Shown here piece by piece: positions 25,051 through 33,820 of a DNA stretch of 59,095 nt. The translations under genes and the position numbers were made by a program. Position 1 is the first letter of the stretch, and each line of letters starts with the position of its first letter. The notes below the pieces were generated by a model. It made no database searches, had not been told where the DNA came from, and worked only from the letters and a program-made list of their open reading frames with translations. This DNA comes from Cyclobacteriaceae bacterium (GTDB taxonomy: Bacteria > Bacteroidota > Bacteroidia > Cytophagales > Cyclobacteriaceae): contig JANQEU010000041.1 in assembly GCA_028278225.1 (NCBI GenBank), positions 1 to 59,095 on the forward strand, in the 5' to 3' direction.

Positions 25051-26805
25051 TCACATGATTTGTGGTGATGTAACTTTTGTTACAGAACTCTTAGGACACT
25101 CCAAAAAGATCTGTGCATCGCATTTATCACATTTTTCTTTATCCAATTTATCAAATATCGACTTGATCGCCTCTTCTTTATGCCAGAAGAAACGGTCCTC
25201 TCCAATTTCATCCCAGTAATGGCCTTTTTTCAGAAAATCCCTGGCCCTCATTTTCAGGCCACTGAAATATATGTACTTGCCATTTGTATTCCATTTATTG
25301 ACTATCTCCACCAACATCTCCGCTCCCGAAGTGTCAATAAGATTGATCCCGTTTGAAACGATTAACAAATGACGCTGGGGTTCCCGCTGCAAGCTGTCAA
25401 GTTCCAGAGAAACGTGCTCAACAGCCCCAAAAAAGAGTGATCCTTCTATTCTTATTACTATCAATTGGGGACATTCCGTAAGATCTTCTTTCTGGACGTT
25501 AAGAAACATTCGATACTTGTGTTCAGGGTCCGGCGCGAGGCGAACAATACGTGGTTTGGACGTTTGATGCAGATAGAACACGAGCGAGAAAAAAACACCC
25601 AGGTATATGGCATACTCCAGCTCGAGCATCAGGGTTGCAAACAATGTTATTAACAATACCGTACTTTCTCTTTTGCTTGTCTTCAGTATCTTCCGGATGT
25701 GAACAAAATCCACCAGGTTGTAGGCCACCACGATGATGATCCCCGCCATAGCCGGAATGGGTAGATAGGACGCTAAAGGCCCTACAAATGAGATAATGGA
25801 CATTAAAATGAGAGCTGCGAAGATTGCAGCCATGGGTGTTTTAGCTCCTGCCGAATAATTAATACCTGAACGTGTAAATGAACCTGACCCCGAATAGCAC
25901 GAAAAGAAGCTGCCAACAACATTTGACAAACCCTGTCCGATAAATTCCTGGTTGCTATCAATCCTCTGCCCGGATTTCGTCGCTATTGATCTTGCAATTG
26001 CTACGGCTTCTATCAATCCCAGTAATGCTATGGCAAATGCATTGGGGGCCAGCTTTTGAAACATTTCAAAGTCAACGAAAGGAAGTGATACCGGCGGTAA
26101 TCCCCTGGGTAATTCACCAACGACCTGTATCCCTTTCGTACTTCCGCCCAGGTAATAAGCTACCACGCTACCCAATATCAGTGCAAGCAGCATATTGGGA
26201 GCAAGCTTGTGGAATTTTTTAATAACTATGGCGCCGACAAGCGTTGTAACCCCAACAAGAAGCGCCAGGAAATTAGTGTTCCCGGCCTGATCGAACATGT
26301 ACGACCAGCTTTCGTAAAAGGGCACTCCGGATGGAATGTTCAGTCCCATCAAATGCCTGAGCTGACTTGTGGCAATAAGGATCGCGGCTCCGGCGGTGAA
26401 ACCAATGATCACCGAATGCGAAACAAAATTTACAAGTATCCCAAGCCTCGACAAACCAAGTATAAATTGAATGATCCCCGTCATCAGGGTCAGGCCAATG
26501 GCGATCGATACAAACTCAGGTGTGCCCGGATCCGTAAACTGTGAGACGGTCGAAAAAACAACCACCGAAATAGCGGTCGTCGGCCCGCTGATCAGGTGTC
26601 TGGAGGAACCAAATAGTGCGGCAACTATTGGCAATATCATCGCCGTATACAGGCCATAAATCGCAGGCATACCGGCGATCATGGCAAATGCCACTCCCTG
26701 AGGCAATACAATTATCGCCCCTGTGATCCCGGCTAGAAAGTCAGAAGATAGTGACCTGGAATTTACTTCGTTAATCCATCCAAGAAATGGAAAAAATCTT
26801 ACCAT
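25051..26805 (-). CDS. SulP-family anion transporter with STAS domain (first of cluster pair)
   Basis: A 584-residue inner-membrane protein. The SulP core begins LSSDFLAGITGAIIVLPQGV, a signature of the family, and spans about 12-14 helices up to about residue 430. The C-terminal STAS domain (about 440-560) has IRIEGSLFFGAVEHV and LLIVSNGINLIDTSGAEML. The family moves sulfate, bicarbonate or other anions. Eight bases behind the molybdoenzyme gene and before the persulfide-dioxygenase-like gene, it is placed to move sulfate or sulfite. The extreme C-terminus (KCDKCDAQIFLECP) contains a cysteine cluster not normal for the family. Confidence 0.88.
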   Translation of the reverse strand: MVRFFPFLGWINEVNSRSLSSDFLAGITGAIIVLPQGVAFAMIAGMPAIYGLYTAMILPIVAALFGSSRHLISGPTTAISVVVFSTVSQFTDPGTPEFVSIAIGLTLMTGIIQFILGLSRLGILVNFVSHSVIIGFTAGAAILIATSQLRHLMGLNIPSGVPFYESWSYMFDQAGNTNFLALLVGVTTLVGAIVIKKFHKLAPNMLLALILGSVVAYYLGGSTKGIQVVGELPRGLPPVSLPFVDFEMFQKLAPNAFAIALLGLIEAVAIARSIATKSGQRIDSNQEFIGQGLSNVVGSFFSCYSGSGSFTRSGINYSAGAKTPMAAIFAALILMSIISFVGPLASYLPIPAMAGIIIVVAYNLVDFVHIRKILKTSKRESTVLLITLFATLMLELEYAIYLGVFFSLVFYLHQTSKPRIVRLAPDPEHKYRMFLNVQKEDLTECPQLIVIRIEGSLFFGAVEHVSLELDSLQREPQRHLLIVSNGINLIDTSGAEMLVEIVNKWNTNGKYIYFSGLKMRARDFLKKGHYWDEIGEDRFFWHKEEAIKSIFDKLDKEKCDKCDAQIFLECPKSSVTKVTSPQIM

Positions 26806-26813
26806 TCCTGAAT

Positions 26814-29672
26814 TTATGATTTTATATAATAATTCTCAATCGTAGGTTTAAGCACCCTGGCAAACCAAAGAGGCCTTCTGAGACCTTCAGGGCCCGGTGC
26901 AGGACGAGTCATTCCGAGCCATTTTTTGTAAACTTCAAATGATTTTTGCGTATCTACAAAAACATCGCCATAACGATCATCAGGACCTGTTTTTTCCAGT
27001 CTTACTTTCTGATGCCAACAGTGCATCCCGCTGATCGGATCAGGGTGGACAGGAAAAGTTATATTTTGATGGACTCCTCCGTCACTCCAGAATATCCTTT
27101 TACTATCATTATCCTCGCTCTCAAACGGGCGCACCCCCTGCAACACACGCATTTTCCACTTTCCATCACTATTTTCTATGGATACGGTATTGGTTGCCCA
27201 CCTGTTCCCTTCTTTATCCTGCGGTCTTCTCCATCGCCCCAGGTGGTGTGAACAGGCAATGACTCCCGGCTTCATACCCTGGGTGATCCATACACGGTCC
27301 ACAAAATACCCTATTTCAGTATTTACCCTTATCAAACCCCCGTCTTCAAGATCAAATTTTGCAGCGTCATCCGGATGAATCCAAATGGGATTTCTATTCG
27401 CAATTTCCGTAAGCCATTTGGCATTACCCGACCGGCTGTGGATCAACACGGGTAGTCTGAATGTAGGCACTAAAGGAAAATCCCCCTTAGCACGATCCAT
27501 TTCATCCTCATGGACATGGCTTTTGATGTATTTCGGGATGGCATATTCCGGCCATTTCCAGTCTATCATCGTCTGAGAAAAGAATTCCTGCTTCCGGGAG
27601 GGGGTTAGAAATCCCACAACTTTATTACCGTTCATTTCAATGCCAATGTTATGGCCATTCTTCGAAATGACCTTTGACACCTTGTCCGTAACGGACCCCT
27701 TCAGATCCTCTTCCGAAAGTTTATTCAGGTTTTTCAGGTAGGAAGTCTTTTCTACTTCAAAAGCACCGTACTTCCTCATGTAGTCCAAAGGGGTCAGGCC
27801 CTCTTTTTCAGCCGCTGCCGGCAGACCTTTCGTCTGCTCAAAAATGTACTGGTAGTACTCATCAATCGTGATCTTCTCACCTTTTCTGTAAGGAGACTCA
27901 AAGTGTTCCCTGATCCCCAGGCTGCCATCGGGGTCAATTCTCCATGACAGCTCGATCCAGAATTCATCTTCCTCCCAGACCGCCCCTGGATTTACATCAT
28001 ATGTAAACTCAAATGGCTGATTGTTCCTTCTAGCATATTCCCGTAAGACCGGCTGCCTGAATGCGATCCACATTCCGCTGTGGGTTTCATAGCTGTTGAT
28101 ATCATGACGTTCGGATGCATGACCCATGGGCAATACATAATCCGCATAGTAGGCGGTTTCATTCCAGGTGGGTGTCAAAGCGATGTGAGTGCCCACCATA
28201 TCCGGATCAGTCAGGGCCTCTATCCACGAAAATCCATCGGGATAAGTCCATACGGGATTGAATACCCGGGTAAAATAGACATCCATTTTACCGCGCCCGT
28301 CCTTCAGAAAATGCGGCAGAAGCTGACTCAATTCATGGAAGGCCAGTGGATACTCCTTAGGGTAGTGCAGCTCATTCCAAAATTTCTGTGCCGGTGGTTT
28401 ATCGAAAAAATCCGGTTTGAATTTATTCCAGGCACTTGGCGATGTTCCGCCGACCGTGCCAACGGAACCGGTCAGGACGCTAAGAAATTGCAGCGCCCTG
28501 GCAACAGCCCATCCTCCGAGGTTACCGCTTCCCGCCGATCTCCAGTTATGGCACGCAAATCTTGAACCTGCTTTTCCGATCTCCCTGGCAACTTTTGTGA
28601 TCATTTCAGGCCTGATACCGGTCTCGTTAGACGCAAATTCAGGCGTATATTCTTTATACGCTTCAATCAGCTTCTTTATGAACAAGTCGAAATCCAGCTC
28701 TTCACCAGGGTGAACCGCCCTCATATATTCATCCCAATTGACCCAGTCATGCATGTATGCGCGATCATACAATCCTTCTTCCAGGATCACCTTTACCATT
28801 GCCAGCAATGCCGCAGCTTCTGTACCGGGATAGGTCGGCATCCAATAACTCGCCATGCTTGCCGTATTGGATAACCTCGGGTCCATCACCGCCAGTTTAG
28901 CCCCTTGCATTACACCCTCCATGATCCTTTGAGCGTGAGGGTTGAAATAATGACCCGATTCCAGGTGGGCACTGATCAATAATATGAAATCAGCATTGGC
29001 ATAGTCCGGCGACGGCCGGTCATATCCCTGCCAGATATTATAACCGAATCGGGCTCCGGACGAACAAATATTTGTATGACTGTTATGCCCGTCAACGCCC
29101 CATGACTTAAGAACTCTATCCATATAGCCCTCATGTCCCGGCCGGCCGACGTGATAGGCAATTTCGTTGTTACGGTCTTCATGAAGTGCTTTTCTGATTT
29201 TACCGGCGATATCATCCAATACTTCATCCCAGCTTACGCGTTCCCACTCACCTGAACCACGTTCTCCTTTCCTTTTTAGAGGGTAAAGTATCCGGTCAGG
29301 ATCAGTAATCTGATTGATGGTTGCCGGTCCCTTAGCACAATTTCTGCCCCGGCTACCGGGATGATAAGGATTTCCCTCAAACTTCCGGATCTTTCCACTT
29401 GATTTATCTACATACGCCAGCAAACCGCAGGCCGATTCACAGTTGAAACAGGTTGTAGGTACTATGCCATAAGTCTTTTTCTCTTTGCGCGCCCATCCCT
29501 TAGCTTCATGTTCCGTCCAGGAATCCCACTGTTCGGGTGGCGGATATTTTGTCAGGTCGCCCGGTTCCGTCAGCCTTGGAATATCCGTTTCCGGCACATC
29601 ATGAAGATTTGGAATGATCCTCAGGCTTTCAGCCAGTTTTTCGATTACGGAAGGTTTATGTCTATACGCCAT
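26814..29672 (-). CDS. Molybdopterin oxidoreductase, SoeA-like catalytic subunit
   Basis: A 952-residue DMSO-reductase-family catalytic subunit. The start at 29672 is favoured by AGGA six bases ahead; the frame also opens at TTG 29699. The iron-sulfur motif is Cys75, Cys78, Cys82 and Cys112 (CFNCESAC ... NCAKG). Cys203 in NICSSGARFGYN is the probable molybdenum ligand, as in sulfite-dehydrogenase, thiosulfate- and polysulfide-reductase subunits. There is no twin-arginine signal, so it faces the cytoplasm, as known for SoeABC. It follows the membrane partner gene by 13 bases. The role as sulfite dehydrogenase is inferred from orientation and neighbours; polysulfide or thiosulfate reduction is the alternative. 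Confidence 0.8.
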   Translation of the reverse strand: MAYRHKPSVIEKLAESLRIIPNLHDVPETDIPRLTEPGDLTKYPPPEQWDSWTEHEAKGWARKEKKTYGIVPTTCFNCESACGLLAYVDKSSGKIRKFEGNPYHPGSRGRNCAKGPATINQITDPDRILYPLKRKGERGSGEWERVSWDEVLDDIAGKIRKALHEDRNNEIAYHVGRPGHEGYMDRVLKSWGVDGHNSHTNICSSGARFGYNIWQGYDRPSPDYANADFILLISAHLESGHYFNPHAQRIMEGVMQGAKLAVMDPRLSNTASMASYWMPTYPGTEAAALLAMVKVILEEGLYDRAYMHDWVNWDEYMRAVHPGEELDFDLFIKKLIEAYKEYTPEFASNETGIRPEMITKVAREIGKAGSRFACHNWRSAGSGNLGGWAVARALQFLSVLTGSVGTVGGTSPSAWNKFKPDFFDKPPAQKFWNELHYPKEYPLAFHELSQLLPHFLKDGRGKMDVYFTRVFNPVWTYPDGFSWIEALTDPDMVGTHIALTPTWNETAYYADYVLPMGHASERHDINSYETHSGMWIAFRQPVLREYARRNNQPFEFTYDVNPGAVWEEDEFWIELSWRIDPDGSLGIREHFESPYRKGEKITIDEYYQYIFEQTKGLPAAAEKEGLTPLDYMRKYGAFEVEKTSYLKNLNKLSEEDLKGSVTDKVSKVISKNGHNIGIEMNGNKVVGFLTPSRKQEFFSQTMIDWKWPEYAIPKYIKSHVHEDEMDRAKGDFPLVPTFRLPVLIHSRSGNAKWLTEIANRNPIWIHPDDAAKFDLEDGGLIRVNTEIGYFVDRVWITQGMKPGVIACSHHLGRWRRPQDKEGNRWATNTVSIENSDGKWKMRVLQGVRPFESEDNDSKRIFWSDGGVHQNITFPVHPDPISGMHCWHQKVRLEKTGPDDRYGDVFVDTQKSFEVYKKWLGMTRPAPGPEGLRRPLWFARVLKPTIENYYIKS

Positions 29673-29685
29673 GAGATGTCCTGTT

Positions 29686-31317
29686 TTAAGTGAGTGCAAT
29701 TCGTTGCGGAGCTTCGATCCATATCTTTTCGATCAGGTAAATACCAATAAGGGAAAGTACCGCCGCTGGGATTAGCAATTCCTGCAGGCCACTAAAAAGA
29801 AAAATCAATGGAACAATGTTCGCCAGGCCAACCACCCCCAACCAGAACAATCGGGAGTATCTCCCCGACAAAATCATCTTTACAACCTGCCTGGCATCAT
29901 TTGTCGGATGAGTAATCGACAATTCAACCATTACAACCAACATATTGATTATAATACCTACACCCAGAATTTGCCCCATTAGTGCAATCCAGCTATTGTT
30001 CCACTGAAGTAAAAGACCCGACAGCAGTACTACAGCAGAGCCGGCCATATAACTATGAGTCAACATATGAATTACCATAGCCGGACTTTGCCAGAAATCT
30101 CTTCCTTTTGCCTGTGCAAACAGGAAAGCGGTATAAACGGCAACCACCAGACCGGAAATTGCCCCTCCCCAGAAACAGATAAGCTGAAGTACCGGGAAGT
30201 TGAAATAGCTTCCGATTAACCAGACTGTAACAAATCCACCATATAATGTAATGGCATATCCGCCTTTAGCCAGCCAGGAATTCCACTGTGGCCTCAACAG
30301 GACATAAAGGAAGCGGTCCGGTCTGTCGAGATCCTTGATGAGTAGTACTCCCGTTGCAGCAAGGAAAAAAAGTGCAATCAATCCTACAGTCCACTTCAAT
30401 TCCATGGACGATCCTAACCCAAACAGGGTTCCCAGAACGAAGGAAAGAAATACTCCGGCCGATATTGCTTTCGTCAGCACATAAGATGAAACCTCCCAGC
30501 CCCACAAAACACCCTTGTCGGGTGTATCATACACCCGCCTTGCATTAGCAGCTTCCATGATCACATCGATTTGTTTTTGCGAACCTTCATGGTTTCCCCC
30601 ATAGGTAGCAGCTTTGCTATTGGGCCTGTGGCCATTGAGTTCCTGTATCATCTCAATCAGATCTTTCCCCTTAGCAAGGCTTTCCGCAAATTTGGCATAA
30701 TGGCCGACGCCTGTGGACTGGGTGCTCCATATGTAGGCATTGGATCGTTCGGTAGCGGAAGGATTGAGCGACGCCTCATCGCCATCAATGTAATAAACGT
30801 TTGGCATGGTGCCCTTTTCCGGCTTCCTGGTTTTGACCTGCTCCCTGGACAATAATCCTGATATTTCGGAATTTGGATCATCCATATCCCCCGAGATGAT
30901 TGCCTGCTCCGGACACACGTTCACACATGCCGGCTCAAGTCCTATTTCCGTTCGATGTGCACAGTAGTTACACTTCGCCGCAGTATGTGTTTCCGGATCA
31001 ATATACAAAGCATCATACGGACACGCCTGCATACATGACTTGCATCCGATACATCTGTCATTGTTGAAATCAACTATACCATCCTCCCTGCTATGCAGGG
31101 CCTCCGTAGGACAGATATCCACGCAAGGTGCATCCGAACAGTGATTACACCGGGTTACGGAAAATACACGTCTGGTATTTGGAAACGTACCCTTTTCTGT
31201 TTGTTTTACCCATGTCCGGTTGACACCAACCGGTACATCATGTTCTGATTTACATGCCACAGTGCAGGCGTGACATCCTATGCATTTTCGGTTGTCAATG
31301 ACAAAACCAAATTTCAT
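29686..31317 (-). CDS. Fused four-cluster ferredoxin / NrfD membrane subunit
   Basis: A 543-residue fusion of the electron-transfer and membrane-anchor subunits of a DMSO-reductase-family complex, normally two genes. The first 140 residues hold 16 cysteines in four groups: 12/15/18/22, 57/60/65/69, 89/92/95/99 and 116/119/131/135, enough for four [4Fe-4S] clusters. A linker of about 130 residues follows. From about 270 an NrfD-type segment with about eight helices starts (KGVLWGWEVSSYVLTKAISA) and ends at 543. The protein would take electrons from the molybdoenzyme and deliver them to quinone. It has no signal peptide, so the clusters face the cytoplasm. Confidence 0.87.
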   Translation of the reverse strand: MKFGFVIDNRKCIGCHACTVACKSEHDVPVGVNRTWVKQTEKGTFPNTRRVFSVTRCNHCSDAPCVDICPTEALHSREDGIVDFNNDRCIGCKSCMQACPYDALYIDPETHTAAKCNYCAHRTEIGLEPACVNVCPEQAIISGDMDDPNSEISGLLSREQVKTRKPEKGTMPNVYYIDGDEASLNPSATERSNAYIWSTQSTGVGHYAKFAESLAKGKDLIEMIQELNGHRPNSKAATYGGNHEGSQKQIDVIMEAANARRVYDTPDKGVLWGWEVSSYVLTKAISAGVFLSFVLGTLFGLGSSMELKWTVGLIALFFLAATGVLLIKDLDRPDRFLYVLLRPQWNSWLAKGGYAITLYGGFVTVWLIGSYFNFPVLQLICFWGGAISGLVVAVYTAFLFAQAKGRDFWQSPAMVIHMLTHSYMAGSAVVLLSGLLLQWNNSWIALMGQILGVGIIINMLVVMVELSITHPTNDARQVVKMILSGRYSRLFWLGVVGLANIVPLIFLFSGLQELLIPAAVLSLIGIYLIEKIWIEAPQRIALT

Positions 31318-31414
31318 ACTTCGTGACAGGTCAAATTAATGCTTGAATATATGAACATTTTTTAATATTTACATATGTTATTACGGGATCGGCATCCTAC
31401 AGCGTGATTGAGCG
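31318..31414. other. Short intergenic gap in the sulfur cluster
   Basis: The gap between SulP-2 and the fused subunit is AT-rich and long enough for an internal promoter. No clear -33/-7 pair or terminator could be assigned. Confidence 0.3.
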
Positions 31415-33127
31415 TTAACTGCTGTTAACCTGAAAATGACTTCTACCAGTTTTTCTGTCACTGTCATACCAGTCAACCGCATCCTGAATTGTATCAAAAA
31501 AAAGCTCCTTTCCGATGATATCAGCGAGTTTGGTTTTTGAAATAATATCACGAACAGGGCCTTTGACACCTGCAAATACAATTTCAATGTTGCCTGATCG
31601 CAGGTTTTCATGAAGTTCCTTCAACATACGGATTGATGTGGAATCAACTCCGTTTATTGCCTCGGCATTGATGATCACCAGTTTCAGGTCTCTGTTCTCC
31701 AATAGTTTGTCTTCAATCTGGTTCCTGAAAAACTTGCTGTTACCAAAGAACAGCTCAGCATCAAACCTGTAGATGAGTATATTATTTCGCTGTTCCGCCT
31801 CCGGAAATCGATAAATATTTCTATAGTTGTCGGTCCCGGGAATTCTGCCCAAAACAGCCGTATGAGGGTATGAGCTTCTGTACAATACAAGACCAAGGGA
31901 AAGTAAAACTCCCAGACCAATACCTTTTTCAACTCCCAATAATAGGGTTCCAAGGAATGTTACTACCAGCATTGTGAAGTCCATCCTGTCCGTTTTCCAC
32001 AGGTGTATTATTTCACCGAAATCAATCAGGCCAAACACGGCAACCATGATGACAGCTGCCAACACAGCATTCGGCAAGTAATAGAAGAGCGGTGTCAGGA
32101 AAAGTAAAGTAATGATTACCAGCAGTGCACTAAAAATAGAAGCCATCCCGGTACTTGCACCTGACTGATCATTCACTGCCGTCCGTGAAAAACCGCCGGT
32201 TGTCGGAAATGCTTTGAAAAAAGCACCCCCGATATTGGCCAGGCCCAGTCCTATCAATTCCTGGTTGGGGTCAATTTTATAATTTCTGTGTTTTGCCTGA
32301 ACAGCCTTGGCAACTGCAATGGATTCCATAAATCCGACAAGCGCGATTGTCAGAGCTGTAGGAAAAAGTCTGCCGATATCGGAAACGGTAAAAGCAGGAA
32401 GCGTGAAGGCAGGGAACCCTCCCGGTACATCCTGGATTATCTTTACACCTGCATTTTGTAACCCAAATACCTGAACGATGATTATTCCGGCTATTACCGT
32501 AATAAGCTGACCGGGAATCATTTTATGAAGTTTCTTTAAAAGAAGTATGGTTGTAATCCCAACAACCCCGATGATCAGGGTAGGTATGTTGATGAATTCA
32601 ATGTTTTCAAAAGCTTTTAGTAAGATCGTGTGAATATGATTATCTCTCGGAATATCTATCCCCAATAGATGTTTGAGCTGATTTAGCCCAATGATCAGGG
32701 CAGCCGCGGAAGTAAATCCACTGATCACGGGATGAGAAAGAAAGTTTACTAGAAAACCAAGCCTCAGGACACCGAGGAAAAATTGGATAATGCCCACAAG
32801 CAGTGCAAGAACAATTGCCAGTTGAATATATTGCGCCGATCCGGCTTCCGCCAAAATTCCAACTCCCCCAGCCACTAACAGTGAAACCATAGCCACCGGC
32901 CCTACGGCCAGTTGCCGGGATGTCCCAAAAATTGCATAAAGTACTAAAGGTACGGTTGCTGCGTACAATCCATAGATCGGCGGTAACCCTGCCAGCATGG
33001 CATAAGCCATACCCTGGGGAATCAACATAACGCCAACTGTCAATCCGGCTGAAAGATCACCTTTGAAATCATTCTTTGAGTAGGCTGGCAACCATTCCAG
33101 TACGGGAATGTATTTTTTAAATCTCAT
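31415..33127 (-). CDS. SulP-family anion transporter with STAS domain (second of cluster pair)
   Basis: A 570-residue SulP protein, paralogous to the one at 25051. The core starts FKGDLSAGLTVGVMLIPQGM with the family signature, followed by helices to about 430 and a STAS domain (LKLVIINAEAINGVDSTSIR, about 490-510). ATG at 33127 gives the normal MRFKKYIPVLEWLPAY start; the frame also opens at a TTG at 33181. It directly follows the Crp/Fnr gene and precedes the redox subunits. Having two SulPs around one molybdoenzyme suggests separate import and export or two substrates. Confidence 0.88.
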   Translation of the reverse strand: MRFKKYIPVLEWLPAYSKNDFKGDLSAGLTVGVMLIPQGMAYAMLAGLPPIYGLYAATVPLVLYAIFGTSRQLAVGPVAMVSLLVAGGVGILAEAGSAQYIQLAIVLALLVGIIQFFLGVLRLGFLVNFLSHPVISGFTSAAALIIGLNQLKHLLGIDIPRDNHIHTILLKAFENIEFINIPTLIIGVVGITTILLLKKLHKMIPGQLITVIAGIIIVQVFGLQNAGVKIIQDVPGGFPAFTLPAFTVSDIGRLFPTALTIALVGFMESIAVAKAVQAKHRNYKIDPNQELIGLGLANIGGAFFKAFPTTGGFSRTAVNDQSGASTGMASIFSALLVIITLLFLTPLFYYLPNAVLAAVIMVAVFGLIDFGEIIHLWKTDRMDFTMLVVTFLGTLLLGVEKGIGLGVLLSLGLVLYRSSYPHTAVLGRIPGTDNYRNIYRFPEAEQRNNILIYRFDAELFFGNSKFFRNQIEDKLLENRDLKLVIINAEAINGVDSTSIRMLKELHENLRSGNIEIVFAGVKGPVRDIISKTKLADIIGKELFFDTIQDAVDWYDSDRKTGRSHFQVNSS

Positions 33128-33184
33128 GGATCGGGAATCAGCAGCAAAAATCCATTTCTCCGCAAAAATAGTTAGTAACAATTG

Positions 33185-33814
33185 TTACAAAATCTCAATC
33201 CGGTTTCGGTATTGCTCTATTTTTTCCTCGTTTTCCAACTTCTTCAATAGCCGGGAAACCACAACCCTGGAGGTATTCAACTCTCTTGCGATCTGTTCAT
33301 GGGTTTTTTGGATTATGTAGGATCCGGAAGCTTGTTTTTTGTCCAGGAGGTATTTATATAACCTTTCATCCATTTTCATGAATGCCACACTATCAAAGGA
33401 ATTAAGCATTTCATCAAACCGGTTCTGATAGGCATGAAAAACAAATCTCCTGAAAGAATCATATTTCCTGACCCATCTGTCCATCTCGGACATTGGGACC
33501 ATCCACATTTTGGTATCTTCCTCCGCCACAGCCCTGATCTCACTGTTACGGCCATCGATGCAGCAGGTTATGGACATGGCGCAGGTTTCCCCGCCCTGCA
33601 AATAATACAGGATTACCTCATTTCCCTGCTCATCTTCCCTCATTATCCGTAAGGTTCCTTCCAACACAAAGGGCAGTTCACTCGCCAGCTGTCCGGGAGT
33701 GATTATCTCAGATCCCGCTGAAATTTTCCTGAGTCTTCCAATTGTTCCTATCTCCTGAACCAGGTTTGATTCGAAACCCAGGCTTTCAAAAGCCTCACGT
33801 ATTTCAGCATCCAT
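33185..33814 (-). CDS. Crp/Fnr-family regulator heading the sulfur cluster
   Basis: A 209-residue regulator. The beta-roll domain (about 10-120) includes ISAGSEIITPGQ and EGTLRIMREDEQGNEVILYY. Two adjacent cysteines in MSITCCIDGRNSEIRAVAEED could sense sulfur or redox state. The C-terminal helix-turn-helix reads THEQIARELNTSRVVVSRLL. It is the most upstream gene of the co-directional run toward the SulP, redox and dioxygenase genes, so it may control them. It follows the BNR-repeat gene by six bases, so it may also be read from a promoter further upstream. Confidence 0.85.
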   Translation of the reverse strand: MDAEIREAFESLGFESNLVQEIGTIGRLRKISAGSEIITPGQLASELPFVLEGTLRIMREDEQGNEVILYYLQGGETCAMSITCCIDGRNSEIRAVAEEDTKMWMVPMSEMDRWVRKYDSFRRFVFHAYQNRFDEMLNSFDSVAFMKMDERLYKYLLDKKQASGSYIIQKTHEQIARELNTSRVVVSRLLKKLENEEKIEQYRNRIEIL

Positions 33815-33820
33815 ATTGCC

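Noticed and set aside
28080-28565. A 161-codon plus-strand frame inside the molybdoenzyme gene
   Set aside because: It is an antisense shadow; the minus-strand protein carries conserved cofactor motifs throughout.
26814-29672. Periplasmic polysulfide or thiosulfate reductase as first choice
   Set aside because: No twin-arginine signal is visible and the neighbours point to oxidation; it is kept as the alternative in the entry.
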